A DNA stretch of 64,000 nt from positions 1 to 64,000 of the forward strand of contig JANXRE010000068.1 in the NCBI GenBank assembly GCA_025353165.1, given 5' to 3'. A program made the position numbers and the translations under genes. Position 1 is the stretch's first letter, and each line of letters opens with the position of its first letter. The notes under the pieces are model-generated. The model ran no database searches and was not told the origin of the DNA. It saw only the letters and a program-made list of their open reading frames with translations. The DNA comes from Acidobacteriota bacterium. Its GTDB lineage: Bacteria > Acidobacteriota > Terriglobia > Bryobacterales > Bryobacteraceae. Below are positions 52,263 through 60,446 of the stretch, in pieces.

Positions 52263-53162
52263 ATGGACACAGCATGGCCCCAGAAGACCAGGGAGATGCA
52301 CAACCAGCACATCGATTCCACGTTCTGGAACGGCTTCAAGTTTCGGGATGACGACATTATCATCTCGACCTATGCAAAGTCCGGCACAACCTGGATGCAG
52401 CAGATTATCGCGCAGATGCTGTTCGCCGGCGACACCGAACAGGACATCCAGGCGATGTCCCCGTGGATCGACTTAAGGGTTCCGCCGAAGGAAGTGAAGC
52501 TGCCCGCCGTGGAGGCTCAGACTCACCGCCGCTTTGTGAAGACTCATCTTCCGGTGGATGCCCTGGTGTACTCTCCGAAGGCCAGGTACATCTACATCGG
52601 GCGCGATGGCCGCGACGTCTTATGGAGTCTCTACAACCACCACTTGATGGGTAGCGAGACCATGTACCACGCGCTGAACGACACTCCCGGCCGGGTGGGC
52701 CCGCCGCTGGAGCCTCCGACGGACGACATTCGCGAATATTGGCATAGCTGGCTGGATGGGGACGGGTTCCCGTACTGGTCGTTCTGGGAAAACGTTCGCA
52801 GCTGGTGGGCGATCCGCAATCTCCCGAACATTCTGATGGTTCACTTCGATGTCCTGAAGAAGCACATGCCCGAGGAGATGCGCCGGATCGCCGCGTTTCT
52901 GGACATCACGATTGACGAGAGCAAGTGGGATGTCATCGTCGAACACTGCACTTTCGACTGGATGCGGGAGCACGGCGAGAAGATCGTTCCCTTGGGCGGG
53001 GTCATGTGGAAAGGCGGCATCAAGACGTTCATCAACAAGGGCACCAACGGGCGGTGGCGTGAGACGCTGACGGAGGCGGAATCGGCGGAGTATGAGGCGA
53101 GGGCACTGGCCGAGGTAGGACCGGAATGCGCTCGCTGGCTTGCGACCGGCGAGGGGCTGTAG
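52263..53162 (+). CDS. PAPS-dependent sulfotransferase
   Basis: 299 residues. 5'-phosphosulfate loop TYAKSGTTWMQQI, 3'-phosphate site YIYIGRDGRDVLWSLY, and the C-terminal INKGTNGRWRETLT (the GxxGxW end), as in cytosolic eukaryotic-type sulfotransferases. His in KTHLPVDAL is the likely catalytic base. The acceptor is unknown, possibly a small alcohol or phenol. ATG 52263 is preceded by GGAG with 9-base spacing. Divergent from the MBL and ASST genes. Confidence 0.9.
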   Translation: MDTAWPQKTREMHNQHIDSTFWNGFKFRDDDIIISTYAKSGTTWMQQIIAQMLFAGDTEQDIQAMSPWIDLRVPPKEVKLPAVEAQTHRRFVKTHLPVDALVYSPKARYIYIGRDGRDVLWSLYNHHLMGSETMYHALNDTPGRVGPPLEPPTDDIREYWHSWLDGDGFPYWSFWENVRSWWAIRNLPNILMVHFDVLKKHMPEEMRRIAAFLDITIDESKWDVIVEHCTFDWMREHGEKIVPLGGVMWKGGIKTFINKGTNGRWRETLTEAESAEYEARALAEVGPECARWLATGEGL

Positions 53163-53205
53163 GGCGGGCGGTCCCGATCCCGATCGGAAGAATCCGCCGA
53201 ATCTG

Positions 53206-53353
53206 GTCCGGCCCAGTTCGTTTCTCGCTGGATCGGCTGGTGAGCCACGTCGACTTTGGAACGGCGGAGGAGGCCGAGGACTTCGTACGCCTCACCTATG
53301 AGCAGCTCCACATTGACCTCTGCTCCAATCGCAGCGGCAAGACTGGTTATTGA
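53206..53353 (+). other. Coding-like fragment, possible gene remnant
   Basis: A plus frame ending at a stop at 53353 reads RFSLDRLVSHVDFGTAEEAE, then DFVRLTYEQLHIDLCS. Composition is protein-like but there is no start and I cannot place it in a family. It sits between the sulfotransferase gene and repeat copy 9. Confidence 0.3.
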
Positions 53354-53431
53354 TACAGACGCCGCCAGCTTCCGCTTCACGTGCGCGCCGCGCCAGGTTG
53401 CTACGTGCCGCGTGGATTGCCACTGGGACAG

Positions 53432-53477
53432 GCGTCGCCAGGAGTGGCGACGCGGCACGCGTGGGCGCGTGCGCCAC
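53432..53477 (-). repeat. 46-bp double-hairpin repeat, copy 9 (compensatory change)
   Basis: First hairpin reads GCACGCGT-GG-GCGCGTGC: an A-T pair of the consensus has become G-C on both sides, and the innermost C-G is now a wobble pair. Second hairpin is intact. Between the convergent sulfotransferase and GH36 genes. Confidence 0.92.
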
Positions 53478-53483
53478 GGGGTT

Positions 53484-55649
53484 CTACTGGCGGTCGAGAA
53501 CCAGCAGCGTGCTGTCGTAGTCGCCGGTTAACTTGAACTGAATGCCGTGGTTCATCAGGTACGAGCCGCTTAGCGTGGTTTGTCCTGGGGTCAGCTTGTA
53601 GGTGGCGGAGGAATCCAGACCTCGCGGGTATACCACCGGCACTTCCTGGCCGTATTGCTGGTGGTCGTAGAACGCGAAGATCGCGGCCTGCTTCCCGTCC
53701 GTCGAAACGTACTCGTTGGACGTCAGGCCCGATGGATCGCGCGGCGAATTGAGGCGATATAAGTCGCCCTGCTGGACCGTGTCGCGGATGCCTTTGTACT
53801 GCGCCACCATGTCCGAGGCAAGTTTCATGTCGGCGGCCGACCACTTATTCAGGTTGCCGCCGATGCCAACCGAGCCTTGCATCGCCACCAGGAACCTGTA
53901 TTTCAGCGGGGTCGAGCGCCCGTTCATGTTGGGAACATCGGTGACCCAGGCCATCATCACCTTGGCCGGATAGACCTGGCTGAAGCCTTCCTGGATCTTG
54001 AGACGATCGAAGGCTTCGGTGTTGTCCGAAGTCCAGACTTGATCGACGCGCTCCATGATGCCGAGCTCCACGCGGCCGCCGCCGCCCGAGCAGCTTTCGA
54101 TCTCGACGCCCGGGTGGTTGGCGCGCAGGCGGTCGATGATCTCATACAAGTTGCGCACGTACTGGACCCAGAGTTTTTTCTGCTCGTCCGGCGCGACGGC
54201 GGGCCAGCCCGGTTCGCCGAAATTGCGGTTCATGTCCCACTTGAGGAACGCGATTCTGTTTTCCGTCAGGAGCTTGTCCAGCACGCCGAAGATGTGCTCC
54301 TTGACGTCCTGGCGGGCCATGTTCAGAATGAGCTGATTCCGCGCTTCGCTGCGCGGGCGGCCGGGGAAATGCATGGCCCAATCCGGATGCGCGCGGTAGA
54401 GGCCGCTGTCGGGGTTGACCATCTCCGGCTCAACCCACAGGCCGAACTTCATGCCGAGCGAGTTCACATGGTCGATGAGGGATTTCAGTCCGTTGGGAAA
54501 TTTCTGCTGGTTGACGTACCAGTCGCCGAGACCGCGGTGGTCGTCGTTGCGCTGGCCGAACCAGCCGTCGTCCATGACGAACATCTCGACGCCGAGCTTG
54601 GCCGCCTTGTCCGCGAGGATGCTCTGGCCCGGCTCGTCGACGGCGAATTCGGTGGCCTCCCAGGAGTTGTAGAGCAGAGGCCGGACGTGCGGATGGGCGC
54701 GGTCGGGAGCGATTTCGGTGCGCTCGAAACGGTGGAGGATGCGCGAAGCTTCGCCGAAACCGCGGTCGGTGTAGCCGCCGTAAAACTGCGGCGTCTTGAG
54801 CTTTTCGCCGGGGCTCAGCTTGTAGCCGAAATCGAAGTCGTTGAAGCCGCCGACGACCCGCGTGGTTTGAAACGACGTCGTTTCCGCCGTGATTTTCCAG
54901 TTTCCGCTCCAGCCGAGCGCGCCGAACCAGACGCGGCCGTGATTCTCGTCCGCGTCGCCGGCGTCGATGGCGAACCACGGGTTGAATTGGGCGCCGGTGT
55001 TTCCGCGGCGGCTTTCGATCACCTTCTTGCCGGGCTTCAGAATTTCGCGCACGAGTTGCGTTTCGCCCGCCCAGCGGCCGTAGAGGTGGGTCATGCGGTA
55101 GTCGGTCCCGCGCGGCATGTACCAGACGCCGGATTGCGCGCTCTCCACCAGGATGGGCTGCTGCGTCTTGTTCTCGATCACGGAGGATTTCGCGAGCACT
55201 CCCGTGCCCGGATACACCTTATAGCTGACGTCGACAAACACGTCGCGCTCGATGTCCTTCAAGCGGACGGTGAGAGTGTTTTGGCCGATGCCGGCGGAAT
55301 CGTATTTCAACACGAGGTCGCGTACGCCGTCGGGGAACGTGATCTTGACCGCGGGTTCGATGTAACGGATGCCGCCCCAACCCGGGTACTCCTCGGCGGT
55401 GCGGCTCTGGCTGGAATCGAACGAAGCCCACTCGGCGCTGGAGCGGGCGGGGGGCAAGTCCTCGTCGCGGAGAATCCGGCCTCCCCAGTGCTGGAACTGC
55501 AGCTCGTTTCGATCGTTGACTCCGAGCACGTAGGTGCTGAGCCCGGTATCGATGACCCAAAGTTTGCGGTCCGGAAGCTGGCGGATTCCGCCCTGGCCTT
55601 GAGCGAACAGGCCGGCCGACAGGGTAAGGGCAAGAAGAATGTTGCGCAT
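53484..55649 (-). CDS. Alpha-galactosidase, GH36
   Basis: 721 residues from ATG 55649 with signal peptide MRNILLALTLSAGLFAQ (an ATG at 55664 is also in frame). Domain order: beta-supersandwich N-terminus, then the TIM barrel with the nucleophile Asp in FLKWDMNRNF and acid/base Asp in WTSDNTEAFDRL; CSGGGGR is the hallmark of GH36/Clan GH-D. Releases terminal alpha-galactose from plant oligosaccharides, likely in the periplasm. The repeat-free 3' end stops 7 bases from repeat copy 9. Confidence 0.93.
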   Translation of the reverse strand: MRNILLALTLSAGLFAQGQGGIRQLPDRKLWVIDTGLSTYVLGVNDRNELQFQHWGGRILRDEDLPPARSSAEWASFDSSQSRTAEEYPGWGGIRYIEPAVKITFPDGVRDLVLKYDSAGIGQNTLTVRLKDIERDVFVDVSYKVYPGTGVLAKSSVIENKTQQPILVESAQSGVWYMPRGTDYRMTHLYGRWAGETQLVREILKPGKKVIESRRGNTGAQFNPWFAIDAGDADENHGRVWFGALGWSGNWKITAETTSFQTTRVVGGFNDFDFGYKLSPGEKLKTPQFYGGYTDRGFGEASRILHRFERTEIAPDRAHPHVRPLLYNSWEATEFAVDEPGQSILADKAAKLGVEMFVMDDGWFGQRNDDHRGLGDWYVNQQKFPNGLKSLIDHVNSLGMKFGLWVEPEMVNPDSGLYRAHPDWAMHFPGRPRSEARNQLILNMARQDVKEHIFGVLDKLLTENRIAFLKWDMNRNFGEPGWPAVAPDEQKKLWVQYVRNLYEIIDRLRANHPGVEIESCSGGGGRVELGIMERVDQVWTSDNTEAFDRLKIQEGFSQVYPAKVMMAWVTDVPNMNGRSTPLKYRFLVAMQGSVGIGGNLNKWSAADMKLASDMVAQYKGIRDTVQQGDLYRLNSPRDPSGLTSNEYVSTDGKQAAIFAFYDHQQYGQEVPVVYPRGLDSSATYKLTPGQTTLSGSYLMNHGIQFKLTGDYDSTLLVLDRQ

Positions 55650-55705
55650 AGCAAAGACCATCATATGAGATATGCGGCCCGGATATACTCAATAAAGAGT
55701 TCACA

Positions 55706-56461
55706 ATGCGATTGACGATCGGTATGATAGGTGCCTTGTGCGCCGCATTTTCCCTGACGGCCCAGGCGCCGGACGCGAAGGGACTGCTCGGCGATTCCGG
55801 GAAAAGCCTGTTCGGGAGTGGCCCGGTTCGCATGGAGAGCCAGACCCTGATCGACATGCAGGGCGCAGGGGTGAGCAACAAAATAACCCTGACCATAAAG
55901 ATGGCGGCCACGACCGGAAAATTTCGGATGGACATGTCGCCCATGGGCGTGTCCGTGGTGTCGGACGGACAGTCCCTCTATTTCTGGCTGGCGCCGCTGA
56001 ACCAGTACATGAAGAAGCCCGCGCCGTCTTCGCCCGAGGGGCTCGCGGAGTCCATCATGCCGGGCTTGAGCGGACTCGGGGAGCAGATGAAGGACGCGAT
56101 GTCGGCAAACATCGTGCGCGAGGATGCCATCGATTTCGCTGGCAAGAAAACGGAATGCTACGTGGTGGAAACCAAGCTGGACAAAACGACGCTGGCCGGC
56201 ACAAGCGCGCCGACCATCAGCAACGCGCGGCAGACGTCGTGGATCTCCAAGGACCGGAAGTTCCTGCTGAAGCAGGTGGGAGACATGGAGATGCAGATGA
56301 GCGCCACCCCGGGGACGATGAAGGTGCATTCCGAAATGACGGTCTCGACGATCGATCTGTCGCCCATCTTCGGGCCGGACGAGTTTAAGTTCACTCCGCC
56401 GGAAGGCGCGAAGCTGGTGGAGTCGCTTCCCGGGATGGAGAACTTCAAGCTCGGGAAGTAG
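55706..56461 (+). CDS. LolA-fold secreted protein
   Basis: 251 residues with signal peptide MRLTIGMIGALCAAFSLTAQ. The mature protein has the LolA/LppX-like pattern of alternating strands (TIKMAATTGKFRMDMSPMGVS, SDGQSLYFWLAP, DKTTLAGTSAPTI) and ends KFTPPEGAKLVESLP, typical of DUF4412/outer-membrane lipoprotein-sorting-like proteins. True LolA activity is not implied. Divergent from the GH36 gene by 56 bases. Confidence 0.75.
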   Translation: MRLTIGMIGALCAAFSLTAQAPDAKGLLGDSGKSLFGSGPVRMESQTLIDMQGAGVSNKITLTIKMAATTGKFRMDMSPMGVSVVSDGQSLYFWLAPLNQYMKKPAPSSPEGLAESIMPGLSGLGEQMKDAMSANIVREDAIDFAGKKTECYVVETKLDKTTLAGTSAPTISNARQTSWISKDRKFLLKQVGDMEMQMSATPGTMKVHSEMTVSTIDLSPIFGPDEFKFTPPEGAKLVESLPGMENFKLGK

Positions 56462-56485
56462 TCCGCGATTTCGGGTATCGGCGTC

Positions 56486-56600
56486 TCACATACGAACATC
56501 GCCTTCCGGCCGCCTGTTTTGTTCTGAATACGTTACGAAGGCAGCCGGATTGCCGTTCACGTCGATCGCATGCATGGCGGGGAATTCTCCATTGTCGCTC
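56486..56600 (-). other. Coding-like minus-strand fragment beside repeat copy 10
   Basis: A minus frame ending at 56486 reads RASDNGEFPAMHAIDVNGNP, then AAFVTYSEQNRRPEGDVRM. It has protein-like composition but no start other than through the repeat. Probably a remnant; family not recognised. The rest of the 56462-56869 gap shows nothing beyond the repeat. Confidence 0.3.
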
Positions 56601-56640
56601 GCCCGGACGATTCGGCCGACAAGTCTTCGCACGCGAAGAG

Positions 56641-56686
56641 GCGTCGCCAGGAGTGGCGACGCGGCACGCAAGAGTGCGTGCGCCAC
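56641..56686 (-). repeat. 46-bp double-hairpin repeat, copy 10
   Basis: Loop variant GCACGCAAGAGTGCGTGC with 7 paired bases; second hairpin intact. Downstream of the LolA-fold gene, beside the coding-like fragment. Confidence 0.9.
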
Positions 56687-56869
56687 GCGAACAGGCTCTC
56701 GCTTCCGGCCCGAAATACTTGTCAACTATGTATTGCTCCGTTTCATTGGTGCTGGCCGAGTGCTTGGGACCCGAGAACTAGCCGTTCCGGATACACGTTA
56801 CCTCGTTCCCTACCGCGTTCGACCCGGGCGCATCGAATTGATGGCCGTGTTTCACGGCTGGCAGAAGGT

Positions 56870-56986
56870 TTAGCGTGGGCCTTTGGGCGAACCGGGTTCG
56901 GGATGCCGGTAGTGGTACGCCGCCCAGATCAAGCCGGCCAGCGTGAGAAGGCCGATGAGAATCTCGGGTATGTCGAGGCTATGCAT
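56870..56986 (-). CDS. Small single-helix membrane protein (38 residues)
   Basis: MHSLDIPEILIGLLTLAGLI begins one hydrophobic helix followed by a basic and Pro/Gly-rich tail (YHYRHPEPGSPKGPR). The ATG at 56986 is preceded by GGAGG at a 5-base spacing, the best ribosome-binding site nearby, which is why I call this small frame. Divergent from the DinB-like gene. Function unknown. Confidence 0.6.
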   Translation of the reverse strand: MHSLDIPEILIGLLTLAGLIWAAYHYRHPEPGSPKGPR

Positions 56987-57042
56987 ACGAACCTCCGGCT
57001 GTATTATAGCTCCCGGCGAAAAACGGCGTACCCTGGAGGTAA

Positions 57043-57501
57043 ATGAGGTCCCTGGGAAATGCAACCGACTGCCGCGCAGCGCTCGACCGCATCGCTCGGA
57101 TTCAACCCGGCGCTCGCGCGCGATGGGGACGCATGTCGGCGCACCAGATGCTCTGCCATCTCAGCGACTCTTTCCGGCTCGCGCTCGGCGAGCGGCCGGC
57201 CAGCTCTGCCACCAGCCCGCTACAACGGACCGTCGTGAAATGGTTCGCGCTGTACGTGCCCATGTACTGGCCTAAAGGCATTCCGACCCGGCCCGAGATG
57301 GAACAGGGGCGCGGAGGAACGCCGCCTTCCGATTTCGCCCGCGACCGAGCGGACCTGTCCGGCGTCGTCGAACGCTTCACCGCGCCGGACCGGCGTCTCG
57401 ACCAGTACCCGCATCCGATGTTCGGCCCTTTGACGGATGCCGAATGGCTCCGCTGGGGATACCTGCACGCCGATCATCATCTCCGCCAGTTCGGAACATG
57501 A
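57043..57501 (+). CDS. DinB-superfamily protein (DUF1569-like)
   Basis: 152 residues. Four-helix DinB fold with metal-type His residues in RMSAHQMLCHLSDSFRLALG and GYLHADHHLRQFG. These proteins are often thiol-transferase or metal-binding proteins linked to stress response; no specific substrate. The ATG of the next gene overlaps the TGA (ATGA). Confidence 0.8.
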   Translation: MRSLGNATDCRAALDRIARIQPGARARWGRMSAHQMLCHLSDSFRLALGERPASSATSPLQRTVVKWFALYVPMYWPKGIPTRPEMEQGRGGTPPSDFARDRADLSGVVERFTAPDRRLDQYPHPMFGPLTDAEWLRWGYLHADHHLRQFGT

Positions 57502-58424
57502 GCCCCTCGAGACGTAGCGCGCTTCTGACCATGGCGGCCGGTCTGGCGGGTGCCGGCACTTCGGAGATTCCGGTGCGCGGCGGAACTATTCAGGCGAGCT
57601 TCGAAGGGGGCAGTTTCGATCTCGGCCGGACCGCGCTCCTCGAATGGATCCGCCGCGCCGGGCAAGCCGTGGCCGCGTTCTATGGGGGGTTTCCCGTGCC
57701 GCGCGTGGATCTCCGCGTGCGGGCGGTGGAAGGCGAGCGGGGCGTGTTCGGCGGAACGACGTTCGGCGAACCCAGCCCGCGCGTCCGGATTTCGGTGGGC
57801 GGGCACACCGCGCAACAGCAACTCGCGAACGACTGGATGCTGACCCACGAGTTCGTTCACCTCGCCTTTCCCTCCCTGCCACGCGAGCACCACTGGATGG
57901 AAGAGGGGCTGTCTACTTACGTGGAGCCGCTGGCCCGCGCGCAGGCCGGGCAAATGACGCCCGAGCGCTACTGGTTCGAACTGGCGCGAGACGTTCGCCA
58001 GGGCCTTCCGCAAGCGGGCGATCTGGGCCTGGATCGCACTCACACCTGGGGCCGGACCTACTGGGGCGGCGCGCTGTTTTGTTTCGTGTGCGACGTACAC
58101 ATCCGCGAGCGAACGCGAAACCGGATGGGGCTGCGGGACGCGCTGCGGGGCATCGTGCGGGCGGGGGGCACGATCCAGCGGGACTGGCCGTTGCGGCGCG
58201 CCCTCGAAACCGGCGATGCCGCGGCCGGTGTTTCGGTGCTCGCTCCGCTGTACGACGAGTGGAAGGACAGGCCAGTGGACGTGGACCTCGCCGCCATGTG
58301 GAAGCGCCTCGGCGTCGTCTGGAAGGAAGATACCGTGGCGCTGGACGGCGCCGCTCCGGACGCCGCGCTGCGGCGCGCAATCCTGGCGTCTCAGAACAAC
58401 TTGAGTGGAGCGGTCCCGTCTTAG
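57498..58424 (+). CDS. Secreted gluzincin-type metallopeptidase-like protein
   Basis: 308 residues from ATG 57498. N-terminus MSPSRRSALLTMAAGLAGAG is Tat-like. HEFVH (117-121) followed by WMEEG with Glu136 matches the zinc-site layout of M1/M61-type gluzincins, with a somewhat short spacing. YWGGALFCFVCDVHIRE is helical and follows as in the family. Probably periplasmic. Coupled to the DinB-like gene. Confidence 0.8.
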   Translation: MSPSRRSALLTMAAGLAGAGTSEIPVRGGTIQASFEGGSFDLGRTALLEWIRRAGQAVAAFYGGFPVPRVDLRVRAVEGERGVFGGTTFGEPSPRVRISVGGHTAQQQLANDWMLTHEFVHLAFPSLPREHHWMEEGLSTYVEPLARAQAGQMTPERYWFELARDVRQGLPQAGDLGLDRTHTWGRTYWGGALFCFVCDVHIRERTRNRMGLRDALRGIVRAGGTIQRDWPLRRALETGDAAAGVSVLAPLYDEWKDRPVDVDLAAMWKRLGVVWKEDTVALDGAAPDAALRRAILASQNNLSGAVPS

Positions 58425-58476
58425 CTGAACCTTACGCAGAATTCCGAATACCTTAAAATAACCGCGGAGGACCGGA

Positions 58477-59265
58477 ATGAGAGTCGTGGGAAAGATCGAG
58501 AGTTTATGGCGCTACCCGGTCAAGAGTATGGGCGGTGAAGAGTTGCAAGAGGCTTTTGTCGGGTTTCCAGGCGTCTACGGTGACCGTCTTTACGCCTTTC
58601 GGAGTTCGGCGGCCCCGAAAGGATTCCCGTGGCTGACAGGGCGGGAGCAAGAAGCAATGCTGTTGTATCGCCCCAGATATCGGCATCTGGAGCGCACGAA
58701 GAAGCCGGGCAACCTCGCGGAGGCTGAAGCGATAGGGCCTGGTCTCACCCCGGTCTACGCGGACCTCTCCGATTTTGTGGTGGACGTCGAGACACCGGCA
58801 GGGGAGCGGCTCGCCATTGATGATCCCCGGCTGAGGAGCATGCTGCGCGAGGGCATTCGCGATAGGCATGAGCTGACTCTGCTTCGATCCCATCGGGCGA
58901 TGACGGATTGCCGTCCGGTCTCGATCTTTTCGATGCAAACCGTGCGCCAGCTGAGCAAAGAGTTTGGAATCGATTTGGACAAGCGGCGATTTCGCGCGAA
59001 CCTCTATGTTGAGCTCGAATCCGTAAATGCTTTCGGCGAAGACGAATTCGTGGGCCGGACTTTACGGATTGGCGCAAAAACGGCGATCGCAGTGGTTAAA
59101 CGCGACTCCCGTTGCAAGATGATCACGCTCGATCCCGACACTGCACAGCCGAACCCCGAGGTGATGAGGCGGTTGACTCGCGGCCATGAAGGCATGGCTG
59201 GGATCTACGGTGCCGTTCTGGCCGAGGGGACCATCCGGCCGGGCGACGAGATCGCTCTGGATTGA
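58477..59265 (+). CDS. MOSC domain-containing protein
   Basis: 262 residues: MOSC N-terminal beta-barrel (KIESLWRYPVKSMGGEEL) then the MOSC domain with Cys in KRDSRCKMITLDPDTAQPNP, in the position expected to bind molybdenum cofactor sulfur or Mo. Members act in N-hydroxylated compound reduction or cofactor sulfuration. Preceded by GGAGG at 58467, a good ribosome-binding site. Stand-alone, without a fused Fe-S or FAD domain. Confidence 0.9.
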   Translation: MRVVGKIESLWRYPVKSMGGEELQEAFVGFPGVYGDRLYAFRSSAAPKGFPWLTGREQEAMLLYRPRYRHLERTKKPGNLAEAEAIGPGLTPVYADLSDFVVDVETPAGERLAIDDPRLRSMLREGIRDRHELTLLRSHRAMTDCRPVSIFSMQTVRQLSKEFGIDLDKRRFRANLYVELESVNAFGEDEFVGRTLRIGAKTAIAVVKRDSRCKMITLDPDTAQPNPEVMRRLTRGHEGMAGIYGAVLAEGTIRPGDEIALD

Positions 59266-59455
59266 GGCAAGATCGCATCTGTACCAAGCGTCTCGCTTAA
59301 GAAAACGCCATCTTACGAATGTGTCTTGGTTGCGCGTGGACTGCATGCATCATCCACGTCGGAACCTCCAGGAATCCGCACCTCTTGAGGCCGGGTGCTG
59401 GACCTTCGATTCTCGGATGAACGTCGGCGCGGTTTAAGGGTATACCGTCAGCACG

Positions 59456-60166
59456 ATGGACCGGCGCCGCACACGATCGCGTAGAGCCGTTGCGCTGGTT
59501 ACGGGTGCGAGCTCGGGCATAGGACAGGCGTGCGCGGAGGAACTGGCGCGCGCGGGTCTTGTGGTGTTTGGCACTTCTCGCCGTCCACGGCGCATTGACG
59601 TGCTCGTGAATAACGCCGGCATTGCTTTGGAAGGCGCACTCGAGGAGACCGCGATTGGCGAATTCAAGGACGTGGTTGAGACGAACCTGTTTGGCACTGT
59701 GCGCATGATGCAGGCTGTTCTTCCGATCATGCGCAAGCAGCGCGGCGGCCGAATCGTGAATATGGATCGGTGATGGCATTTCTTCCCATGCCGTATTCAT
59801 CGGCCTATTGCGCCAGCAAGCACGCCCTACGCGGCCTGTCTGAATCAGTCGACCACGAAGTGCGCGGCTTCGGCATTCGGGTGATCGCGATCGAGCCGGG
59901 ATTCATCCGAACGGATATCGCCCAACACTCGCCCGTAGCCACTCCGATTCAGGCGTACGCGGCTGCCCGGGCGTTCCCGGTACGGCAATTCAGGAAGCAG
60001 CTCGAGCTTTGGGGCGGATCCGGCAGTGGTGGCGCGAGTGGTGGTCGAAGCCGCGACTGCGCTGCACCCCCAGTCGCGATATCTGCCTGACAGTTTTGCC
60101 CAAGTCATGCACGTGGTTCGGACGGTTCCGCCATCCGGTTGGTTCGATCTCGCATTTCCAACTTGA
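59456..60166 (+). pseudogene. SDR pseudogene with deletion and frameshifts
   Basis: Pieces of a short-chain dehydrogenase lie in successive frames: VALVTGASSGIGQACAEELA (cofactor motif), a missing segment after TSRRP, then VLVNNAGIALEGALEETAIG; near 59770 the frame shifts to PYSSAYCASKHALRGLSES (YxxxK site); near 60000 it shifts again to ADPAVVARVVVEAATALHPQ ending at the stop 60164-60166. At least two frameshifts and a loss of about 25-30 codons after the first block make it nonfunctional. Confidence 0.85.
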
Positions 60167-60179
60167 CTGACACCTCGCC

Positions 60180-60396
60180 GTGACCAGATCGCCAGGATTG
60201 GCTTCGGCGCGCCCCGGCTGACCATCCAGAGCGCGGCGTCGAAGGTGCCCTCGTGGGCCGGCAGGAACCATGTTGGCCGATTTCCTGGCGTGGGTTGCCG
60301 GGCGCAGTCGGCCCGGGTGACGGGAGGCCAGATTTCCCACATCCGGGCTTCCGGCCAGCGCGGGTTCACTTCAACGACTAGGGCGTTTCCCGTCAA
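60180..60396 (-). other. Orphan coding-like segment, minus strand
   Basis: A minus frame reads MTGNALVVEVNPRWPEARMW, then PTWFLPAHEGTFDAALWMVS and continues to about 60180, rich in Trp as in real secreted proteins. No family recognised. Downstream it runs into the SDR pseudogene on the other strand, so it may be a fragment of a decayed gene. Confidence 0.35.
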
Positions 60397-60446
60397 GTTG
60401 ACGCTCGCCCGTGATCGTCTAAGTGAGGGTCGGATTAGAATGGATC

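Noticed and set aside
53877-55715. 612-codon open frame on the plus strand
   Set aside because: Antisense to the well-supported GH36 alpha-galactosidase; composition typical of complementary-strand frames.
21869-56686. CRISPR array
   Set aside because: The 46-bp copies are kilobases apart, in both orientations, and have no spacer regularity or cas genes.
21869-56686. Rho-independent terminators
   Set aside because: The hairpins lack T tracts on either strand, occur inside genes and in 5' leaders, and do not correlate with gene ends.
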